A stretch of DNA of 64,000 bases from Chelatococcus asaccharovorans (GTDB lineage Bacteria > Pseudomonadota > Alphaproteobacteria > Rhizobiales > Beijerinckiaceae). Under the pieces are notes generated by a model. The model saw only the letters and a program-made list of their open reading frames with translations. It was not told the DNA's origin and searched no databases. The DNA is taken from positions 372,001-436,000 of the forward strand of contig NZ_QJJK01000002.1 of assembly GCF_003201475.1 (NCBI RefSeq). The letters are read 5' to 3'. The position numbers were made by a program, and so were the translations under genes. This document shows, piece after piece, positions 52,715-63,453 of this stretch; position 1 is the stretch's first letter; every line of letters begins with the position of its first letter.

Positions 52715-53559
52715 TGACCGGTGACGCCGGATCCCGCCTTGCGTCGACGCTTCGCCTTTTCCTTGCGGGGCTGCTGACGGTGCTGCTGCTGTTTCCGATC
52801 TACTGGATGGCTCAGACGTCCATCCTGCCAACGTCATCGATCCTGTCGCGCAACCCCGACCTCGTGCCGAGGCTCGCCGACATCAATCTGTCCGCCTTCG
52901 AGACGCTGGTGCGGCAGTATCCCGTTGCCCGGTGGCTCATGAATTCGGCGACGATCACGGTTGGCTCGGCCGTGCTCAGCACAGTCTGCGCCACGCTCGC
53001 GGGCTACAGCTTGTCGCGGTTCAAGTCTCGAACCGCCAGCGGCATCGCCTTCGTGCTCCTGCTGGGGCGCGTCCTGCCGGGCACGCTCCTGGTTCTCCCC
53101 TATTTCGTCCTGTTCCGCTGGGCGGGCATCCTCGACACCCACACAGCCGTGATCCTTGCCAACGCGTCGATGATCATCCCTTTCTCCACATTCATGATGA
53201 AGAACTACTTCGATGACGTGCCGCGGGAGCTCGACGAAGCCGCCAAGGTCGATGGCTGTTCCGCCATGACGGCACTCTGGTTCGTGGTCCTGCCGATCGC
53301 CAGGCCCGGGATTGCGGCCACGGTTGCCTTCGCCGCGACGGCCAGTTGGGTCGATCTTCTGTTCGCGCGGACGCTGTTGCTGTCGGCTGAGAATTGGACT
53401 GTCCCCGTGGGGATCGCCTCACTCATCGGCGAAGTGCAGACGAGTTGGAATCAGTTGATGGCAGCGGGTGTTCTATCCGTTTTGCCCGTATTTGCGGTCT
53501 ATTGGTTTGCGCAACCCTATCTCGTCGGCGGAATGACGTCGGGCGCCGTGAAGGGCTGA
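52711..53559 (+). CDS. Sugar-type ABC transporter permease (MalG family)
   Basis: A 282-residue partner permease with six predicted transmembrane segments, the EAA loop ELDEAAKVDGCSAMTALWFV near residue 172 and the family ending VGGMTSGAVKG. The start is ATG 52711, overlapping the previous stop; ATG 52714 is also possible. As in the operon at 21-24 kb, no ATPase gene accompanies the permeases, so a shared MsmK/UgpC-type ATPase must be supplied from elsewhere. Confidence 0.9.
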   Translation: MMTGDAGSRLASTLRLFLAGLLTVLLLFPIYWMAQTSILPTSSILSRNPDLVPRLADINLSAFETLVRQYPVARWLMNSATITVGSAVLSTVCATLAGYSLSRFKSRTASGIAFVLLLGRVLPGTLLVLPYFVLFRWAGILDTHTAVILANASMIIPFSTFMMKNYFDDVPRELDEAAKVDGCSAMTALWFVVLPIARPGIAATVAFAATASWVDLLFARTLLLSAENWTVPVGIASLIGEVQTSWNQLMAAGVLSVLPVFAVYWFAQPYLVGGMTSGAVKG

Positions 53560-53569
53560 AGGAATGACG

Positions 53570-54946
53570 ATGAACGATACAGTCTATCGCGAAGCGGCCA
53601 AAGATCTCCCGGTCATCGCCGACGTCGACGTTCTGGTCGTCGGTGGCGGGCCGGCCGGTGTCTGTGCCGCGGTCGGTGCGGCACGTGCGGGCGCCCGCAC
53701 GTTCCTCGTCGAACGCCACGGTTTTCTCGGCGGCATGTGGACCGCCGGCATGGTTCTGACGCTTGCGGGCTTCAACTCATGGCTGCGGCCTTACCACCGC
53801 TGTGTCGGCGGGATCGCTGGAGAATGGATCCGCAGGGCGGCCGCCCAGAACGGATGCCAGGATCATACCGGCTTCGTCCTCAACTCCGATCCGGAGATCA
53901 TGAAACGCGTCGCCGATGATCTCGTCACCGAAGCGGGAGTGGAACTCCTCTTTCACTGCTGGGGCGCCGATCCGATCTGTGAAGACGGCGTGGTGAAGGG
54001 CCTGTGCATCGAGAACGTCGAGGGTCGGCAGGCCATCCGGGCGACAGTCACGATCGATTGCACCGGCGACGGCGACGTCATGGCGCGCTCTGGCGCAGGC
54101 TGGACCAAAGGGCAATCCCTGCAGCCGATGACCATGTCCTTCCGGATGGGCAACCTCCGGATCGAGACAGACAACGACATTCACAAGCCTGTGTCGCCCC
54201 CCATCGGCCCCGAGCCCGGTTATCTGCATGAACCCACGCTCAGCCAATATGCGTCCGTGCGGCAGGACGTGGTGGTCGATGCCGACCACATGCGGGCCGA
54301 GCGCGAGAGCGGCCGGTTGCCGCGCTACGGCGGGCCATGGTTCGGCGGCCTCGACGCGGATGTGATCTGGGTGAATTCGACACGGATCACCGGCGATGCC
54401 TCCGTCGCGTCGGACCTCACGCGGGCCGAGCTCGCAGGCCGTCGCGAAACAGCTGAGATAGTCGACTATTTCGTGAAGCACCTCCCCGGCTTTGCCGCGG
54501 GGCGGCTCATCCAGACCAGCACACAGATCGGCATCCGGGAGACGCGGCGGCTGGAGGGTGTCTATACGCTGAAAGCCGCGGACATTCTCGGCCGCACGGA
54601 TTTCGACGACGGCATCGCGCTTGGCTGCTGGCCGATCGACGTGCATCCGACGACGGACGCCGTCGGCCATCATGCCATGTATGTGCCGCTGCCTTATCGC
54701 ATTCCCTATCGCTCCCTGCTGCCGACCAACGTGAATGGCTTGCTGGTGGCAGGACGCTGCTTCTCGGCCGACCGGGAGGCGCTGGGCTCAGCCCGGGTCG
54801 GTGCAACCTGCGCCGCGATGGGGCACGCGGCGGGCGTCGCTGCGGCGATTGCCGCGGCACGCTCCACGGAACCCCGCGCGCTTGATGCGGCGCTTATCCA
54901 GCGGGTATTGCGCCAGCAGGACGCAATCATCGATTACCCCGGCTGA
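53570..54946 (+). CDS. FAD-dependent oxidoreductase (FAD_oxidored family)
   Basis: A 458-residue flavoprotein with an N-terminal dinucleotide-binding [21 protein letters not shown], then [14 protein letters not shown], a feature of the FAD_oxidored family. [16 protein letters not shown] near residue 165 and [20 protein letters not shown] near residue 390 complete the FAD fold. There is no signal peptide. The ATG at 53570 has GAAGGA 6 bases upstream; ATG 53564 is too close to it. It follows the permease by 10 bp. Such proteins are frequent in sugar and polyol operons, but the reaction is unknown. Confidence 0.82.
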   Translation: MNDTVYREAAKDLPVIADVDVLVVGGGPAGVCAAVGAARAGARTFLVERHGFLGGMWTAGMVLTLAGFNSWLRPYHRCVGGIAGEWIRRAAAQNGCQDHTGFVLNSDPEIMKRVADDLVTEAGVELLFHCWGADPICEDGVVKGLCIENVEGRQAIRATVTIDCTGDGDVMARSGAGWTKGQSLQPMTMSFRMGNLRIETDNDIHKPVSPPIGPEPGYLHEPTLSQYASVRQDVVVDADHMRAERESGRLPRYGGPWFGGLDADVIWVNSTRITGDASVASDLTRAELAGRRETAEIVDYFVKHLPGFAAGRLIQTSTQIGIRETRRLEGVYTLKAADILGRTDFDDGIALGCWPIDVHPTTDAVGHHAMYVPLPYRIPYRSLLPTNVNGLLVAGRCFSADREALGSARVGATCAAMGHAAGVAAAIAAARSTEPRALDAALIQRVLRQQDAIIDYPG

Positions 54947-55055
54947 TGCGTGGCGCACCTCCTTTCAAGGTGGCGGCTCTTCCCCGGCCCATCGGGTCAG
55001 GCCCGCATCGTTCTCCCACCTCTCGCCGGTCAGGCCCGGCACCGGAGCCGTTTCC

Positions 55056-56093
55056 ATGAAAGCCCTTGTTCTCGAAAGCCCACGCAAACTCGTCCTTCGC
55101 GATATCGGTCTCGAAGCCGAGGCGGGACGCGGCGAGGTCAAGATCAGGCTGAATACTGTGGGTATCTGCGGTTCCGACGTGCATTACTATACGCACGGCC
55201 GCATCGGACCCTTCGTCGTGGAGGCGCCGATGGTGCTGGGCCATGAAGCCGCGGGCACCGTCGTCGCCGTCGGAGAGGATGTGACCGGCCTGAAGCCGGG
55301 GGACAGGGTCTCAATGGAGCCGGGCATCCCCGACCCTCACTCGCGGGCCTCGCGTCTCGGCATATACAATGTGGACCCGAACGTGACGTTCTGGGCGACC
55401 CCGCCGATCCATGGCGTCATCCGACCCTTCGTGGTGCACCCGGCGAATTTCACCTTCAGGATACCGGATCATATCAGCTTCGCCGAGGCGGCGCTGGTGG
55501 AGCCATTCGCCGTCGGGATGCAGGCGGCCGCGAAGGCACGGATCCAGCCGGGAGACACAGCCGTCGTCATTGGCGCCGGGCCGATCGGGATCATGGTGGC
55601 GATCGCGGCCTTGGCCGGTGGTTGCGCCAGGGCGGTCGTTGCAGATTTCGCCCAGCCGAAGCTCGACATCGCGGCGTCCTATGACGGCGTGATCCCCGTC
55701 AATGTGCGCGAGAGCAATCTCCAGGAGGAGGTCGCGCGGCTGACTGATGGATGGGGCGCCGACGTCGTCTTCGAGTGTTCAGGCGCTGCAGCGGTCTGGT
55801 CGGATATCGCGGCCCTGCCTCGTCCCTGCGGTACCATCGTGGCTGTCGGCTTGCCCATTGATCCTGTGCCCTTCGATATCGCCGGACTGTCGACCAGGGA
55901 ACTCAGGGTCGAGACCGTGTTCCGCTACGCGCATCAATATGATCGGGCGCTCGCCCTGATGGGGTCTGGACGCGTGGATCTCAAACGCCTCATCTCCGCG
56001 ACGTTCCCCTTCGAAGACGCCGTTGCCGCCTTCGAGCGTGCCGCCGAGGGCCGCCCGGCCGACGTCAAGCTCCAGATATGCCTCGAAAGCTGA
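55056..56093 (+). CDS. Zn-dependent sorbitol/xylitol dehydrogenase-type enzyme
   Basis: A medium-chain dehydrogenase of 345 residues. The catalytic zinc ligands are visible: Cys in [14 protein letters not shown] near residue 38, GHEAAGTV near residue 65 and the EPGIP stretch. The second domain has [20 protein letters not shown] near residue 170, followed by an acidic residue (VVADF) that favours NAD+. The structural-zinc loop lacks its four cysteines ([20 protein letters not shown]). The frame extends upstream into the FAD gene, but ATG 55056 gives the proper MKALVLESP start. It probably oxidises the imported polyol to a ketose, which PfkB could phosphorylate. Confidence 0.88.
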   Translation: MKALVLESPRKLVLRDIGLEAEAGRGEVKIRLNTVGICGSDVHYYTHGRIGPFVVEAPMVLGHEAAGTVVAVGEDVTGLKPGDRVSMEPGIPDPHSRASRLGIYNVDPNVTFWATPPIHGVIRPFVVHPANFTFRIPDHISFAEAALVEPFAVGMQAAAKARIQPGDTAVVIGAGPIGIMVAIAALAGGCARAVVADFAQPKLDIAASYDGVIPVNVRESNLQEEVARLTDGWGADVVFECSGAAAVWSDIAALPRPCGTIVAVGLPIDPVPFDIAGLSTRELRVETVFRYAHQYDRALALMGSGRVDLKRLISATFPFEDAVAAFERAAEGRPADVKLQICLES

Positions 56094-56127
56094 CAAGCAT
56101 TCATCGGCCTGGATGGCCTCGGCCGAT

Positions 56128-57180
56128 TCATTCCAGGCCGGATCTGCTCTCAGTCCTGATAGCAAGCTGGTCCAGCAGAGAGGCGGCGAGCCGCAAGCTC
56201 GCGCCGGTCGCAATCGCGATAGCCGGCAGGGTCATCCATTCCAGCGTCCAGGCTGCCCCGGATCGTTCATTTTCATGGACCATCGCCTGATGCAGGAGGC
56301 CCGCCTGGCCGGCGTTGTAGCGTGCGAGTGTCACGAGGATCTCGGCCGCCACCGGATTCGACTTATGCGCCATGGCCGATGAGCCGCCACCTCCGGTCAG
56401 CCGGACGGCGGCGATTTCATTCTGCGCCATCAGGGACACGTCCGCACCGATCTTGCCGAGCGACCCGCTCACCAGCGACATCAGCGACCCCAGGTTGGCG
56501 ATCCGATCCCGCGCGGCGTGCCAGGGAGGAGCATCGCCAAGGCCGAGACGACGGGCCAGCGCACGCGCGATGGCATCGCCATGCCCCGCGAAACTGGACC
56601 GGTCACCGATCGGACCGCCGAGTTGAACCACCAGGCCTGACTTGCGGACCTCGGCCAGCGCCGCGAGATGACGCTCGAGCGGTTCGCTCCAGCTCCGCAA
56701 CTTCTCATGCCAGGTGAAGGGCAGCGCCTGTTGCATGCGCGTATGGGCCATCAACGACAGGCCGCCATGAAGGCGATCGATGGCGTCCAACCGGCCCAGC
56801 ACGGCCACCAAACGCGCTTCGAGGACAGCCAGAACGGCGGCAAGCTGCAGGACGAGCGCGGTGTCGACGACATCCTGGCTTGTGGCGCCCTTGTGCAGCG
56901 CCTCCCGGAAGGCGGGCTGCAAACCGGCGCGGATCTGTCCGACGAGAGCCGGCACGACGACGCCATCGCGCGCAATGCCGGCGGCGAGGCCGTCCCAATC
57001 CGGCCGGTAGAGCGAAATCGCCGCCGCCACGGCCTCGGCCGCCTCGGCCGGGATGAATCCCACCTCGGCCTGCGCACCCGCGAGCGCTGTTTCGAAGCGC
57101 AACATCGCCTTCAGCTGTGCGTCGTCGGACAGCAGCTCTTCGATGTCACGATCGCCGACAAGCGAGGCAAGAAGCGACAT
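56128..57180 (-). CDS. pcaB: 3-carboxy-cis,cis-muconate cycloisomerase
   Basis: A fumarase/argininosuccinate-lyase superfamily enzyme of 350 residues that lactonises 3-carboxy-cis,cis-muconate to 4-carboxymuconolactone. The signature loop GGGGSSAMAHKSNPVAAEI near residue 260 carries the catalytic serine; HKGATSQDVVDTALVLQ near residue 95 and MAHTRMQQALPFTWHEKL near residue 145 are typical of PcaB. At 350 residues it is the short form of the family. ATG 57180 is taken; a TTG at 57192 is possible. It is the last gene of the minus-strand pcaDCHGB operon, 47 bp after pcaG. Confidence 0.93.
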   Translation of the reverse strand: MSLLASLVGDRDIEELLSDDAQLKAMLRFETALAGAQAEVGFIPAEAAEAVAAAISLYRPDWDGLAAGIARDGVVVPALVGQIRAGLQPAFREALHKGATSQDVVDTALVLQLAAVLAVLEARLVAVLGRLDAIDRLHGGLSLMAHTRMQQALPFTWHEKLRSWSEPLERHLAALAEVRKSGLVVQLGGPIGDRSSFAGHGDAIARALARRLGLGDAPPWHAARDRIANLGSLMSLVSGSLGKIGADVSLMAQNEIAAVRLTGGGGSSAMAHKSNPVAAEILVTLARYNAGQAGLLHQAMVHENERSGAAWTLEWMTLPAIAIATGASLRLAASLLDQLAIRTESRSGLE

Positions 57181-57227
57181 AGGCTTGCTCAAATCCGCAT
57201 TTTTCCATTCCGCGCGAATACATCTTA

Positions 57228-57848
57228 CTACATATCGAAGAATACCGTCTCACTATCCCCTTGCAAATGAATGTCGAGGCGATACTGCGGCACGTCGCCC
57301 TCCTCTTTCCGCGCGATCAAGGTCGCCCGCCGCTTCGGATCAGGAATGCGGTTCAGGACGAAATCCCGCGCATTCGCCGCCTCTTCGTCGGCAAAATAGA
57401 TCCTGGTCTGCAAGCCGATATTGATGCCACGCGCGACGATCCACACCGCCACATGCGGCGCCATCGGCCGCCCGTCAGGACCGGGGACCGGCCCGGGCTT
57501 GATGGTTTCGAAGCGGAATTCACCCTCGCCGTTGGCAGGTTGCCGCCCCCAGCCCGTAAACGCCGGTCGCGCCTCCGCGCTCGACCCCACCGGCCGGCCG
57601 TATGAGCCGTTTCCGTCCGCCTGCCAGATCTCGACCACCGCATCGCTGACCGGCACGCCGGCGCCGTCGATGATCCGCCCGGACAGAATGATCCGCGTGC
57701 CGGGCGTGTCCGCCGACACCATCGTCGCCCCGGGATCCGCGTCGTACACGCCGCGGATCCCGGCCCAGTTGGGCGTCATGCCGATATGGACATAAGGCCC
57801 CGCCGTCTGCGATGGCGTTTCCTTCAAGGTTGGAACAGGGTGCAGCAT
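57228..57848 (-). CDS. pcaG: Protocatechuate 3,4-dioxygenase alpha subunit
   Basis: The alpha subunit of the intradiol ring-cleaving dioxygenase, 206 residues. It has LKETPSQTAGPYVHIGMTP at the N-terminus, GVPVSDAVVEIWQADGNGSY near residue 60, and a C-terminal half with GRPMAPHVAVWIVARG and LQTRIYFADEEAANARDFVL. The alpha subunit lacks the iron ligands and shapes the pocket with PcaH. The ATG overlaps the pcaH stop as TGATG. Confidence 0.95.
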   Translation of the reverse strand: MLHPVPTLKETPSQTAGPYVHIGMTPNWAGIRGVYDADPGATMVSADTPGTRIILSGRIIDGAGVPVSDAVVEIWQADGNGSYGRPVGSSAEARPAFTGWGRQPANGEGEFRFETIKPGPVPGPDGRPMAPHVAVWIVARGINIGLQTRIYFADEEAANARDFVLNRIPDPKRRATLIARKEEGDVPQYRLDIHLQGDSETVFFDM

Positions 57849-58597
57849 CAATTCCCCTCCAGCTTGTTCTCGAACAGGGTCGAGCGCCGCCCGCGCAGGA
57901 CGATATCGAAGCGATAGGCCAAAGCATCCATGGGGGTGGTGTTGTGGCGGTCGAGTTTCGCGATCAATTGCGTGATCCCGGCCTTGTCGGGCACGCTGCC
58001 GACGATCGGACACTGCCATATCATCGGATCGCCCTCGAAATACATCTGTGTAATCAACCTCTGGGCGAACGCATGGCCGAATATTGAAAAGTGGATATGG
58101 GCCGGCCGCCAGTCATTCGCGCCGTTGGGCCACGGATAGGCGCCCGGCTTGACGGTGCGAAAATGATAGAAGCCGTTGGCATCCGTTATCGCGCGGCCGC
58201 ATCCGCCGAAGTTGGGGTCAAGCGGCGCAAGATAGCCTTCGCGCTTGTGGCGATAGCGGCCTCCGGCGTTGGCCTGCCAGAACTCGACCAGGGTGCCCGG
58301 GACCGGGCGGGCATTCTCGTCAAGGACCTGTCCATAGACAATCAGCCGCTGACCGATCGCCTCGCCGCCATCCTGGCTGTAGTTGCGGATCAGGTCGTTG
58401 TCGAGCGGATTGAGCGGCATGTCGCCAAAAGTTGGGCCCGTCAGCTCGGACGCCGTCCCCGGAAGAGACAGGAGCGCATGGCGCGGTGCGCGGAAAGTCG
58501 TGCTCTTGTAACCCGGCGTATAGGCGGGCGGCTGCCACGAACGATCGCGCGCAAAAAGTGCTCCCTGATCGTCACCCGGCAAAATGATATCGTTCAC
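57848..58597 (-). CDS. pcaH: Protocatechuate 3,4-dioxygenase beta subunit
   Basis: The iron-bearing beta subunit, 249 residues. It opens protocatechuate to 3-carboxy-cis,cis-muconate with O2. The Fe(III) ligands are visible as two tyrosines (GGRYRHKREGY near residue 128 and PGAYPWPNG near residue 168) and two histidines (RPAHIHFSIFGHA near residue 180). VYGQVLDENARPVPGTLVEFWQANAGG is the family core. The start overlaps the pcaC stop as ATGA. Confidence 0.96.
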   Translation of the reverse strand: MNDIILPGDDQGALFARDRSWQPPAYTPGYKSTTFRAPRHALLSLPGTASELTGPTFGDMPLNPLDNDLIRNYSQDGGEAIGQRLIVYGQVLDENARPVPGTLVEFWQANAGGRYRHKREGYLAPLDPNFGGCGRAITDANGFYHFRTVKPGAYPWPNGANDWRPAHIHFSIFGHAFAQRLITQMYFEGDPMIWQCPIVGSVPDKAGITQLIAKLDRHNTTPMDALAYRFDIVLRGRRSTLFENKLEGN

Positions 58598-58983
58598 TTG
58601 TCTCCTCCCCCTCGTTTGGCCAATTCTTCCTTGGCGATCCTGAACGCGCGGTTCGCGGCCGGAACGCCGGCATAGACCGCGACGTGGAGAAGCGCCTCCT
58701 TGATATCGTCCGGCGTGGCGCCGGTATTGGCCGTGGCGCGCACATGCATGGCGAGTTCCTCATCATGGCCCATCGCCGCCAGCAAGGCGACCGTCAGCAT
58801 CGACCGCTCGCGCTTGCTGAGCCCCGGGCGCGACCAGACCGTGCCCCAGGCCGCCTCGGTGATGAAGGACTGAAAATCCTCGTCGAAGGGCGTCTTTCGC
58901 GCCGTGGCGCCGTCGACATAGGTGTCACCGAGGACCGACCGGCGCGTGGCCATTCCTTGCTCGAAACGGGATGTGTCAGCCAT
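58594..58983 (-). CDS. pcaC: 4-carboxymuconolactone decarboxylase
   Basis: A 129-residue AhpD-like decarboxylase that turns 4-carboxymuconolactone into 3-oxoadipate enol-lactone. It has GMATRRSVLGDTYVDGATA near residue 8, the catalytic-region WGTVWSRPGLSKRERSMLTV near residue 50 and HVRATANTGATPDDIKEALL near residue 85. The start ATG 58983 (MADTSRFEQ) overlaps the pcaD end by 8 bp; the longer upstream frame overlaps pcaD and is rejected. Confidence 0.95.
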   Translation of the reverse strand: MADTSRFEQGMATRRSVLGDTYVDGATARKTPFDEDFQSFITEAAWGTVWSRPGLSKRERSMLTVALLAAMGHDEELAMHVRATANTGATPDDIKEALLHVAVYAGVPAANRAFRIAKEELAKRGGGDK

Positions 58984-59770
58984 CGTTGGTCCCTCGTAGG
59001 AAAGTGCTGATGTGCTCCGCGAGAATCCCGGGCTGCTCGATGCTCGGGATATGGCCCGCATTGGCGATGATTGAGAAGCGTGCACCGGGAATGCGCGCGG
59101 CGGTATCCCGGACAAGATCCACCGGCGTTGAGACGTCGTCGGCACCGACCACCATCACCGTCGGCACGGAAATTGATCCGACCTCAGCGCGCAGGTCGGT
59201 GTCGCGCAGCGTCGCGCAGGTTCCCGCGTAGCCGGAAGCCGGCGTGCGCAGGAACATGTTGCGCCACCCGGCGACGTCCTCCGGCCGCTCTTGCCGATAT
59301 CCCTCCGAGAACCAACGCATCACGACAGCCTCACCGAGCGCCGGCATCCCGCCAGCCCGCACCAGCGCGATGCGCTCGTTCCACATGGCGGCTTCGCCGA
59401 TCTTGGCGGCCGTGTCGCATAGAATGATGCCGGCCAGACCGCGCGGGTGACGCAGCGCCAGGCCCTGGGCGATAAGGCCACCGACAGAGACGCCAGCGAG
59501 AACGAACCGATCGATTCCGAGACGGTCGAGCAATCCGGCGAGGTCGCCGACGTGATCGTCGAGGGAATAGTCCCCGTCCGGCGCGTCACTCAGCCCGTGC
59601 CCGCGCTTGTCATAGGCAATGATCCGATAACGATCCTGAAGACGCGCCGTCACGTCATCCCAGATGCGTGCATCCGTGCCCAGCGAGTTCGCCAGGACCA
59701 GAACCGGTGCCCCCTCCGGCCCGCAGACGCCGTAATGGAGCAGGACGCCATCGATACGTGCAAAAGCCAT
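58976..59770 (-). CDS. pcaD: 3-oxoadipate enol-lactonase
   Basis: An alpha/beta hydrolase of 264 residues that hydrolyses 3-oxoadipate enol-lactone to 3-oxoadipate. The triad is visible: Ser in LAGVSVGGLIAQGLAL near residue 95, Asp in VVGADDVSTP near residue 210, and His in NAGHIPSIEQP near residue 238. ATG 59770 has GAGAGG upstream. It heads the operon, divergent from pcaQ, with a candidate PcaQ box between them. PcaIJ and PcaF, needed to finish the route, are not in the window. Confidence 0.95.
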   Translation of the reverse strand: MAFARIDGVLLHYGVCGPEGAPVLVLANSLGTDARIWDDVTARLQDRYRIIAYDKRGHGLSDAPDGDYSLDDHVGDLAGLLDRLGIDRFVLAGVSVGGLIAQGLALRHPRGLAGIILCDTAAKIGEAAMWNERIALVRAGGMPALGEAVVMRWFSEGYRQERPEDVAGWRNMFLRTPASGYAGTCATLRDTDLRAEVGSISVPTVMVVGADDVSTPVDLVRDTAARIPGARFSIIANAGHIPSIEQPGILAEHISTFLRGTNDG

Positions 59771-59840
59771 GTTCGCCTCTCGTTGACGCGATTTAAGATG
59801 CCGGCAGGGCACGCGTAAAATGATTACTTCACAGATTCCT

Positions 59841-59856
59841 ATAACCTAGTGATTAT
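59841..59856. promoter_or_regulatory. Candidate PcaQ box upstream of pcaD
   Basis: ATAACC-TAGT-GATTAT lies 71 bp before the pcaD start. The reported rhizobial PcaQ target is ATAACC-N4-GGTTAA, so the left half matches exactly and the right half 4 of 6. A second ATAACC half-site lies at 59904-59909, next to the pcaQ ribosome binding site, possibly for autoregulation. Confidence 0.65.
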
Positions 59857-59920
59857 GAGATACGGCACTTGGCCGTGTGCAACGTTGATTGTCGCCACGA
59901 TCTATAACCGGAGGTCGAGA

Positions 59921-60868
59921 ATGCCGCACCCCCCTATCGATCCCCGTATCAAGCTCCGCCACATCACCTGCTTTCTTGAGGTTGCGCGGCTCAGCAGCGT
60001 CGTCAAGGCGGCCGACATGCTCAACATCAGCCAACCCGCGGTGTCCAAAACCATCCAGGAGCTGGAGGAGCTTGTCGGCACCGCATTGTTCGATCGCAGC
60101 CGGCGCAACCTCATGCTCACGCCCTTCGGTGACGTGTTCTACCGCTATGCCGGCACGAGCCTGGCTGCGCTGCGTCACGGCATCGATGCCGTCAGGCAGT
60201 CGAGCGCCGTCACCACCGTCAAGGTCGGCGCCCTGCCCACGGTCTCCGCACGCGTCCTCCCGGCAGCCGTCGAGGCCTTTTCGTTGCAGGGGCCGAATAC
60301 CCGCGCACGGATCATCACAGGCCCCAACGCGTATCTCCTGTCTCTCCTGCGCACCGGCGACGTCGACCTCGTCATTGGCCGGATGGCCGAACCGGACGCC
60401 ATGCTCGGCTTCGCTTTCGAGCATCTCTACTCCGAGCGCGTGGTGATGGTCGTCAGGCCCGGCCATCCCTTGCTTCAGGAGCCCGAATTCGACCTCTCCA
60501 TGATCGAGACTTACCAGACCCTCATGCCGACGCCCGACTCGGTCATCCGGCGTTCGGTGGACCGCATGCTGTTCGCCAACGGCATCACCAACCTGCGTGC
60601 GAATGTCGAAACCGTGTCCAATGCCTTTGGCCGCGCCTATACCCGGCAGACGGACGCGGTCTGGATCATTTCCGAAGGCGTAGTGGCGAACGACACGGCC
60701 GAAGGACTGCTCGTCGCCCTGCCGGTCGACACCGGTGAAACGGTTGGCCCCGTCGGGCTCACCACCCGCACGGATACCGGACAGTCGGTGGCGGCCGCGA
60801 GCTTCATGCAGGCCGTGCGTACCGCGGCCGCAAAGCTGCGCGGGCTTAATCTCGTGGAGCGAATTTGA
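59921..60868 (+). CDS. pcaQ: LysR-family regulator of protocatechuate catabolism
   Basis: A 315-residue LysR regulator whose start PIDPRIKLRHITCFLEVARL matches PcaQ. The helix-turn-helix is SVVKAADMLNISQPAVSKTI (residues 25-45), then LEELVGTALFDRS. The effector domain holds KVGALPTVSARVLPAAVEAF near residue 100 and PTPDSVIRRSVDRML near residue 205. GGAGG precedes ATG 59921; an upstream frame lacks LysR features. Its final codons and stop lie inside a palindromic repeat. It is expected to activate pcaDCHGB with beta-carboxymuconate-type effectors, from knowledge of the family. Confidence 0.93.
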   Translation: MPHPPIDPRIKLRHITCFLEVARLSSVVKAADMLNISQPAVSKTIQELEELVGTALFDRSRRNLMLTPFGDVFYRYAGTSLAALRHGIDAVRQSSAVTTVKVGALPTVSARVLPAAVEAFSLQGPNTRARIITGPNAYLLSLLRTGDVDLVIGRMAEPDAMLGFAFEHLYSERVVMVVRPGHPLLQEPEFDLSMIETYQTLMPTPDSVIRRSVDRMLFANGITNLRANVETVSNAFGRAYTRQTDAVWIISEGVVANDTAEGLLVALPVDTGETVGPVGLTTRTDTGQSVAAASFMQAVRTAAAKLRGLNLVERI

Positions 60869-61011
60869 CATGTGAGTCCCGCCTGACATGAGGCTCCAGA
60901 TCACATGTCAGATTCAAAATCTCCACTAAAACCAGTAACTTGCTAGCGGTTCGACTCCGGCATTTGCATCCGCCTGATACGAGCCCGGATGCAAATGCCG
61001 GAGTCGAACCA

Positions 61012-61014
<3 letters not shown>
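60854..61014. repeat. Two-hairpin palindromic repeat, copy 2
   Basis: The 161-bp copy 2 of the family seen at 15667-15832. Hairpin 1 is GTGGAG-GAATTTGACATGTG / CACATGTCAGATTC-CTCCAC (60854-60925). Hairpin 2 is a long, nearly perfect stem with arms GTTCGACTCCGGCATTTGCA and TGCAAATGCCGGAGTCGAAC (60948-61008). It fills the entire gap between the convergent pcaQ and AraC genes and supplies both stop codons, so it can act as a bidirectional terminator. Confidence 0.9.
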
Positions 61015-63120
<2,106 letters not shown>

Positions 63121-63162
63121 GGCGCCCGCCAGCGCAGCGCCCTTGGCCGCGACGCGGCGCAA

Positions 63163-63219
63163 GAGCAAATCCGACTTGAATGGAATCGTCTGATACCATC
63201 CAAGTCGGTGAATTTGCTC
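63163..63219. repeat. Palindromic intergenic repeat
   Basis: An inverted repeat with arms starting GAGCAAATCCGACTTG and ending CAAGTCGGTGAATTTGCTC, just after pobA. It could serve as its transcript end. It is of the same short-palindrome style as the other intergenic repeats. Confidence 0.7.
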
Positions 63220-63264
63220 ATTTATCGTGGTGTGGAGCATGCTTATGTTATACGGAACCACCGT

Positions 63265-63424
63265 GTCATTCCGGGGCGGGCCGAAAGGCCCGAGCCCGGA
63301 ACCCAAGAATACCAGGTTCAACAACACCACGCTTAACCGGGGAGGCACAGTCCGATGCGCCTTCATCTCGGACCTCGTGTTCATGGATTCCGGGCTCCTC
63401 GCTGACGCGAGGCCCCGGAATGAC
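63265..63424. repeat. 160-bp inverted-repeat intergenic element
   Basis: The ends are perfect 13-bp inverted repeats, GTCATTCCGGGGC (63265-63277) and GCCCCGGAATGAC (63412-63424). Smaller internal palindromes such as GGGCC-GAAA-GGCCC occur inside. A related fragment lies at 19089-19122. It occupies the gap between convergent pobA and the livF-type gene. Confidence 0.75.
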
Positions 63425-63453
63425 GGCGGGATTTCCTCCAAACACAGCATGCT

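Noticed and set aside
54735-55055. An extended N-terminus of the polyol dehydrogenase
   Set aside because: The extension overlaps the FAD oxidoreductase gene and has no dehydrogenase character; the family start MKALVLE is at 55056.
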